A DNA stretch of 5,034 nucleotides from Oscillospiraceae bacterium. Its GTDB lineage: Bacteria > Bacillota > Clostridia > Oscillospirales > Oscillospiraceae. Positions 4,292-5,034 of this stretch are shown piece after piece (position 1 is the first letter of the stretch; every line of letters starts with the position of its first letter). The position numbers and the translations under genes were made by a program. The stretch lies in assembly GCA_016293265.1 (NCBI GenBank), contig JAEDEN010000098.1:1-5034 (forward strand). Direction: 5' to 3'. The notes beneath the pieces were generated by a model. That model worked only from the letters and a program-made list of their open reading frames with translations. It was not told the origin of the DNA and did not search any database.

Positions 4292-5034
4292 TCATCCGAT
4301 GCCCAGCAGGATGTGGGCGAACTGGAAATACACCAGCAGGGAAATGGCGTCCACAATGGTGGTGATGAAGGGGGAGGCCATGACGGCGGGGTCGAAGCCC
4401 ACCTTTTCGGCCAGGATGGGCAGAGCGCAGCCCACCAGCTTTGCCGCAAGGACGGTGCCCACCAGGGTGGCGCACACCACCAGGGCCACCATGGGCGTGA
4501 CGGTGGGGTTTGAAAGGAGCCAGCGGTCCACCAGCATCATTTTCACGAAATTGGCGGCGGCCAGTGCCAGGCCGCAGACCAGGGCCACCCGGAGCTCCTT
4601 CCAGATCACCTGAAACAGATCGGAGAAGCGGATCTCGTCCAGGGACAGCGCGCGGATGATGGCGGTGGAGGCCTGGGTGCCGGAGTTGCCGCCGGTGCCG
4701 GAGAGCATGGGAATGTAGCTGGTCAGGATGGCGCAGGCCACAAGGGATTTTTCAAAGTGGGTCAGGATCATGCCGGTAAAGGTGGCCGAGAGCATCAGCA
4801 TCATCAGCCAGGGGGTGCGGGCCTTCCAGGTCTCAAAAACGCCGGTTTTGAGGTAGGGCTTGTCGGAGGGCAGCATAGCCGCCATCTTCTCGATATCCTC
4901 GGTGGTCTCCTCCTGCAAAACGTCGATGGCGTCGTCAACGGTGACGATGCCCACCAGGCGGCCCTCCGTATCCACCACGGGCAGGGCCAGGAAGTCGTAT
5001 TTGCTCAGGGCCTGGGCGGTGGTCTCCTGGTCGT
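4292..5034 (-). CDS. mgtE: Magnesium transporter MgtE, C-terminal part (runs off the right edge)
   Basis: MgtE is a dimeric, Mg2+-gated Mg2+ channel of the inner membrane; full proteins are about 450 residues and 246 C-terminal residues are seen. Fragment residues 1-40 are the end of the second CBS domain (YDFLALPVVDTEGRLVGIVT, VDDAIDVLQEE). A linker to the membrane follows (TTEDIEKMAAM... to about 70), then five membrane helices at about 75-92, 96-118, 148-167, 180-207 and 220-243. The signature GGNSGTQAST (114-123) follows helix 2, and DPAVMASPFITTIVDAIS carries Asp228, equivalent to the pore Mg2+-binding Asp of helix 5. The reading frame is open to the window edge, so the start lies outside; the N domain and first CBS are not visible. 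No sign of damage. Confidence 0.95.
   Translation of the reverse strand, partial: DQETTAQALSKYDFLALPVVDTEGRLVGIVTVDDAIDVLQEETTEDIEKMAAMLPSDKPYLKTGVFETWKARTPWLMMLMLSATFTGMILTHFEKSLVACAILTSYIPMLSGTGGNSGTQASTAIIRALSLDEIRFSDLFQVIWKELRVALVCGLALAAANFVKMMLVDRWLLSNPTVTPMVALVVCATLVGTVLAAKLVGCALPILAEKVGFDPAVMASPFITTIVDAISLLVYFQFAHILLGIG

Overview
The window looks like an ordinary chromosomal stretch of a G+C-rich Firmicute, probably a Clostridia of the Oscillospiraceae/Ruminococcaceae type. The evidence is strong AGGAGG-type ribosome binding sites, sigma-A-like promoters, a rimP-nusA pair, a DUF1540 protein, and protein sequences of clostridial character. The genus is not determined. No RNA gene, CRISPR array, insertion sequence or phage gene was seen.

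Layout. Positions 1-787 (minus) hold the start of nusA and all of rimP, the head of the conserved translation/transcription operon. Positions 788-1105 are a divergent control region. On the minus strand it has a rimP promoter, a short leader with an intrinsic terminator-like hairpin, and a possible 19-codon leader ORF whose start codon sits in the hairpin loop. On the plus strand it has a good promoter for a single nucleotidyltransferase gene (1106-2023), which ends in a strong terminator (2042-2075). From there to the right edge everything is on the minus strand. In transcription order these are: mgtE (3' part, Mg2+ channel/transporter) closed by its own terminator; a promoter; a short TetR-type regulator; an overlapping CPBP/CAAX-type membrane protease; a small cysteine-rich DUF1540 protein; and two half-length TSUP (TauE/SafE-like) membrane proteins that overlap by four bases.

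How the parts may work together. rimP and nusA are a standard pair for 30S maturation and transcription elongation/termination. The leader hairpin fits termination-based feedback by NusA, and the uORF would add a translational input. The TetR gene overlaps and probably co-transcribes with the CPBP protease gene. It has lost most of the usual ligand-binding domain and may be a remnant or an HTH-only repressor. The two TSUP halves probably form one transporter as a heterodimer. The DUF1540 gene lies 60 bases upstream of them with no terminator between, so co-expression is likely, but a functional link is only inference.

The window does not show a clear undescribed system. The most interesting items are the rimP leader/uORF arrangement, the split TSUP pair with its DUF1540 neighbour, and the truncated, overlapping TetR.
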